This document shows positions 60,298 through 64,000 of a stretch of DNA of 64,000 nt, piece by piece; the first letter of the stretch is position 1; each line of letters opens with the position of its first letter. Both the position numbers and the translations under genes were made by a program. The notes under the pieces are model-generated. The model was not told the origin of the DNA and searched no databases. It was given only the letters and a program-made list of their open reading frames with translations. Source of the stretch: Agapanthus africanus (taxonomy: Eukaryota; Streptophyta; Magnoliopsida; Asparagales; Amaryllidaceae); assembly GCA_030015575.1 (NCBI GenBank), contig JASDDO010000018.1, positions 229,261,138-229,325,137 on the forward strand, in the 5' to 3' direction.

Positions 60298-61550
60298 CGT
60301 GATTCACATTCACGTTTCACATCCTTATACATCAATTGGAGACACCCTTTCTATCATATCATGTCACACTAAACCATACACTATAATCTTAAATCGTGAT
60401 ATATCTTGTCTCCTACTAATTCTTTAACCATATCCATAAGTTTCTAACATGCCTTCTTTAACCATATTCTATATATATCGGTTTCCATTATAATTGCGGG
60501 GGTGCTATACGCCATCCACCCGACTTCCCCCGTAAATATAAATCTACTCACCTGCAGAACTCCTTGTTCAGCCGTAGTCGACGTACTTCGTCGTCTCAGA
60601 ATCCACGTGAAGGTACCTACAAATCAACACATATCACCACGTTATGTAAACCAAATCCGGAAAACCGATACGGCACACGGTGCGTTCATAGGTTAGAACC
60701 TATAGCCTACGCATGCAAAAACAACCAAACAACCCTCGTCGTTATGTACAAACATCAAACGACCAAATCTCATAAATAATATCAAAACCAAGAATTCCAA
60801 AATACGGAAAACATAACCCAAAACCATCCCAATATGCTCCCAGATTTTGGCTCATGTAATCTGGGACAAAAAGAAAAATACAGTAGCTATGTTATAAGGT
60901 ATGTGAGCAACTGCCAAAACCCCAACACCAAATCTGCTACAATAACCGACCTAATGGCTACAATAACCGGCCAGGCCGGACCCACCTTGGAATTTGGGCC
61001 TCGTCTTCTCGTGGTGGTATCCTATTGGTCTAACTAAGGTAATGTATATTATTAATTTTTTATAAAGGTCCCGGGTTTCTCCAGATACTCTGTAGACCTC
61101 CAAAAATGTCACAAAACCGACACGAGAAGTTTCAAAGTTCATATTTTGGTTTCTATTCCGTGTCCTAAGCCATAAAATCATCACAAGGGTCTTATAAACA
61201 GCCATTAAACATCACAAGTCCACACAATCACCCAAACCCTCTCTTGAAATTTCCAAGCATCGCTAATCTGTATCGGTTTAACTCTAAACTACAATAGGGT
61301 GCTGGGAAACTAAAAATCTATACTATAAGTGTGGGAATTATCTCGTTTGGCAACTCAAGAATTTTCTTGAGTTGCTCAAATTCTTCAAAATCCAATTTTG
61401 AAAGGTCCAAAGTGTTAAGAATGAAGTTGTGAATCTTTTTAATGAAGGGAGTATAGGGTTTTGGTGAAGGGTTGGAGATGAAATATGAGGGTAGAGGAGG
61501 TGGAGGAAGAGATGAAGAAAAAAACAATAGGAGAGGAATATGAGGGCAGC

Positions 61551-61660
61551 CCTCTCTCTCTCTCTCTCTTATCCTCACTCTCTTTCTTATGCTCACTCTC
61601 TCTTAATCTCACCCTCTTACATGAGTGTGTCCCCCCCCCTCTCTCTAATAATTATACTCT
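61551..61660. repeat. CT-rich low-complexity tract
   Basis: A perfect CT run near 61551-61568 is followed by CT- and C-rich sequence. It lies inside the E6 LTR, and ORFs over it are low-complexity. Confidence 0.9.
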
Positions 61661-62053
61661 CTTATCTTTTCTTTTTCCTTTCTTTTTCCCTCACTCAATT
61701 AAAACCAAACACATAGCACAAATAAAATGAAACAACATGCAATAAAATGCAACATGTTATGACGCACTAACTATGGAAAACTGTAAAAACACGGATTTGC
61801 CCTGATCGCGATTAGTAGTGCACTAATCAATTTTTATTTAAACTGCATATAATTAATTATAAAAATTCCAAATCCAATAAATATATTTTTAAATGAATAA
61901 ATCATTTTAACCTTCAATTATTTCACAAATATTGGTATATATTTATACCAATTTACGAAAACCCCAAATTCGCAAATCGGGTAGTTTTCGCGAAATATAT
62001 TATTTTAATATTAAATTCCAAAAATAATATTTTATATTTTCTGAAATGTTACA

Positions 62054-62100
62054 ATCTTCCCCCTTAAATAAATTCGGTCCCCGAATTTAAATTTAAACCC
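62054..62100 (-). other. E6 polypurine tract and pol 3' end
   Basis: The minus strand reads TTAAGGGGGAAGAT (62054-62067) directly against the LTR, preceded by TTCGGGGACCGAATTTA. This resembles the conserved end of plant chromoviruses. Confidence 0.75.
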
Positions 62101-62655
62101 CCAAATGCTAAAGCATTTCAATAATCAGCTCAAATCAATGGGGCTCCAAAATCACGGAAAATACAGAAATACCACAGCGCACCCTGTGCGCCTGAAAACG
62201 AGTATGAAACTCAAAATCGAACTCCGTCAAGCGTAACGCAATCAATAGAGTTATAATGGAGATACAAATCTCGAAATCCACTACTGAAATCCAATATACA
62301 CTAATCGAATACTATAATACGTATATAATACGCATCCTTGGAAAATCTCCTAAAACTGAATAAAACACATGCAAAATCTTTTCTGAATCGACGTGTGATG
62401 CGTAACTCACGACATAAGTGATGGATGCTCATTTGTAAAGTAATAAATATACGTTCATCTATGTTTTGCTCCAATATACGTTCCGCCGTTTTGAAATATC
62501 CCAAAAGGTTGTCCTTTATAAACGTTCGTGTCGCTCGCCGACACATAGGAAATAGCGAGACTATAGCTCCTTTTTGAAAACCTCTTTTTAAACTTTTAAT
62601 GCATGCAAAGTACTCAGGTACTGTCCTCAGATCAGTCATGTTCGGCTACTACATA
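62101..62655 (-). other. E6 3' interior, no recognised gene
   Basis: A 112-codon minus ORF (62301-62639) has no motif I recognise. I would expect integrase or a chromodomain here in an intact element and see neither. Confidence 0.5.
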
Positions 62656-62659
62656 ATAT

Positions 62660-63600
62660 AGTGCCCATCACGAAAACAAAGTGCTCAGGAGCAAAATCAG
62701 CCTCAAAAGGCGTATCCAACGATCACGTGCGTCTGGTGCGCACGGAAATCAAAGAAAATACAAGTGCTAAGAATGTGCACAAACCAAACAAGGTGCAACG
62801 GGTGTGCACGAAAGCATCTGTCCAGTGCAACGGATGTGCACGACAATATCAAGTGCATCTATAGTGCACAAAATCACATCTCATATCATGCGCCCAACAT
62901 GCGCGAAAATCCAAATCAAGTGCATCCGTCATGCACGAATGAAATCTAAATCAACTGCATCCAACATGCACGAGTAAACTCTAAATCAAGTGCATCCAGC
63001 ATGCACGAATAAAATCTCACTCAAGTGCATCCGATGTGCACAAAATCCAATACCAAGCGCCTAATATGCGCAAAAATCCAACCCAAGCGCGTCAGTTCTG
63101 TATAAACCATCTAGTAAAGTAGCATGCACGAAAATGAATGTCAAGTGCAAACGCGCACAAAACACAAATCTGGTGAAACAAATGCTCAAAGACATAAATC
63201 GGGTGCAACAAGTGCACGGAAACTCATCCATAACTCAAATGTGTATAAAAAACAACACCAAGTGTACCAAGGTGTATAAAAATCATAAGCGTGATCAACT
63301 ATGTGCACAGAATCCATCCCAATGCACTGCAAGCACATATAAGCTACACCGAGTGCAAAAACCAAATCGATCGCGTATCACATGCACAAAATCAAATCGA
63401 TAGTATAGAAATCCATAATCATAAGTACATGCAGCCAAGGCAGAAAATCAACATCAAGTGCAATAGATGTGCACAAATCAGAAACCAATGTAGCGGTGTA
63501 TAAATATAAATCATGTGCAATAACAATGCACAAAATAAATATCCAATAGGTGCTGCCATGGTGCACGAACCCATAAATCACGAAACCCAATCATCGAAAC
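62660..63600. repeat. Array of short diverged inverted-repeat units in E6
   Basis: About 20 or more units spaced mostly 25-40 bp follow the plan AAGTGCA, 6-8 bases, TGCACRAA. Each unit is a small stem (GTGCA with TGCAC). Some units read GCGC on both sides instead, for example 62890-62904 and 63057-63071, so both arms changed together. The spacing is irregular and units have diverged. Confidence 0.75.
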
Positions 63601-63639
63601 TCAATCCAAGTGATAAAAGTGTCATACTCGGATCACAAA

Positions 63640-64000
63640 ACAAAAATTGAAACAAATGACATTGAGATACACTTCCTACAATGTCGAAAAATATGTCGGT
63701 GCGCCCAAAACTGGCAGAGCAAGAACATCCGCCTGCCTCCTGCTCACGGTCTAGCGTCCTCTGTATCTGGGTCCTCATTTCTCTGTGGATTACCAATCTC
63801 GCAATCCATCAGCTTTTCGGCCTGGTCAGGTGTACTAACGGAAACGATTCCGCTCTGGCACTCCTATGGTCATCTCTCGGCCAATTAGCATGACCACTCG
63901 TAAAGCAGCATGTCACTGGCGTCGGCCTCTGGCCCTCTGAATACACGTGACACAACTGATCCTCGGTGCAAATCTTATCGCAGCAGTGTCCTGGAAAGAA
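63640..64000 (-). pseudogene. E6 possible gag-protease debris
   Basis: One minus-strand frame shows Cys/His-rich text (HCC, then CCFTSGHANWPRDD) like a damaged zinc knuckle at about 63860-63990. Another shows FDIVGSVSQ near 63670-63700, which resembles the FDTGSSxS site of chromovirus proteases. The order gag, then protease, on the minus strand is right for E6. The match is weak and could be chance. Confidence 0.28.

Larger units (their letters stand above)
57882..62053 (-). repeat. E6 3' LTR, 4.2 kb
   Basis: It has TG and CA termini, is AT-rich and non-coding. The second LTR is outside the window, so the right end is judged from the adjoining purine tract. Internal repeats include three copies of a 65-70 bp unit (58706-58900), two copies of a 50-bp unit with CAGGCGCCGCAT (58968-59045), a 45-bp unit (about 59420-59530), and CA and CT microsatellites. 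Confidence 0.75.
57882..64000 (-). mobile_element. E6: Ty3/Gypsy, Tekay/Del-like element, runs off the window
   Basis: A 4172-bp LTR (57882-62053) begins TGTCATGACCC and ends ATGTTACA on the plus strand. Just inside, the minus strand reads ACCGAATTTATTTAAGG and then GGGGAAGAT, the usual 3' end and purine tract of Tekay/Del chromoviruses. This makes it minus strand with the 3' LTR on the left. The left boundary interrupts the E3 LTR; GAATG (57877-57881) is the expected target site. RT and integrase are not seen in the 1.9 kb of interior available. Confidence 0.75.

Noticed and set aside
61318-61730. Two overlapping ORFs on opposite strands near the CT tract
   Set aside because: Low-complexity Ser/Leu/Pro and Arg/Glu text produced by the CT repeat.
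62660-63600. CRISPR-like array
   Set aside because: Units are diverged and irregularly spaced, there are no cas genes, and the context is a plant retrotransposon.
1-64000. Host genes between elements
   Set aside because: Every junction leads directly from one element into another; no stretch of non-transposon DNA with exon-like coding was found.

Overview
This window is plant DNA made of nested LTR retrotransposons. I found no host gene. The plant assignment rests on three things: Ty1/Copia elements primed by initiator tRNA-Met, an Athila-like Ty3/Gypsy element primed by a tRNA-Asp-type site, and a Tekay/Del-like element with a 4.2 kb LTR. That mix suits an angiosperm, probably a eudicot. 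I cannot name the species.

Six elements (E1-E6) can be separated by LTR ends, primer-binding sites and target-site duplications (TSDs). E3 is an old minus-strand Copia element, 39962-57881; its 5' LTR is cut at 57881 by E6 and its 3' LTR is cut at 39962 by E2. E2 is a minus-strand Copia element, 10302-39961, inserted in the 3' LTR of E3. E1 is a plus-strand Copia element, 1-10301, apparently inserted in the 3' LTR of E2. ATH is a minus-strand Athila-like element, 15849-36695, TSD GCCGC, inserted in the interior of E2. E5 is a plus-strand Copia element, 22890-32481, TSD AATAC, inserted in the gag-pol frame of ATH. E4 is a plus-strand Copia element, 41999-51608, TSD GTGGA, inserted in the interior of E3. 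E6 is a minus-strand Tekay/Del-like element from 57882 past the right edge.

LTR divergences counted by eye agree with this order: E3 about 7%, E2 3.7%, E4 about 3%, ATH 2.4%, E5 2.3%, E1 1.0%. ATH still has a nearly complete single-frame gag-pol with three nonsense codons and a changed integrase catalytic residue. All five Copia elements have wrecked protease-integrase-RT-RNase H remnants although some have very similar LTRs, so they probably moved with proteins supplied in trans.

The most unusual feature is the long Copia leader (about 2-3 kb between primer site and protease). I see no gag there. It holds a series of hairpins that keep base-pairing while the sequence changes between copies. 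One GC-rich hairpin with CCGCGG cores also occurs in the LTR and leader of the unrelated ATH element. I read this as a group of non-autonomous Copia elements with a structured, probably cis-acting leader.
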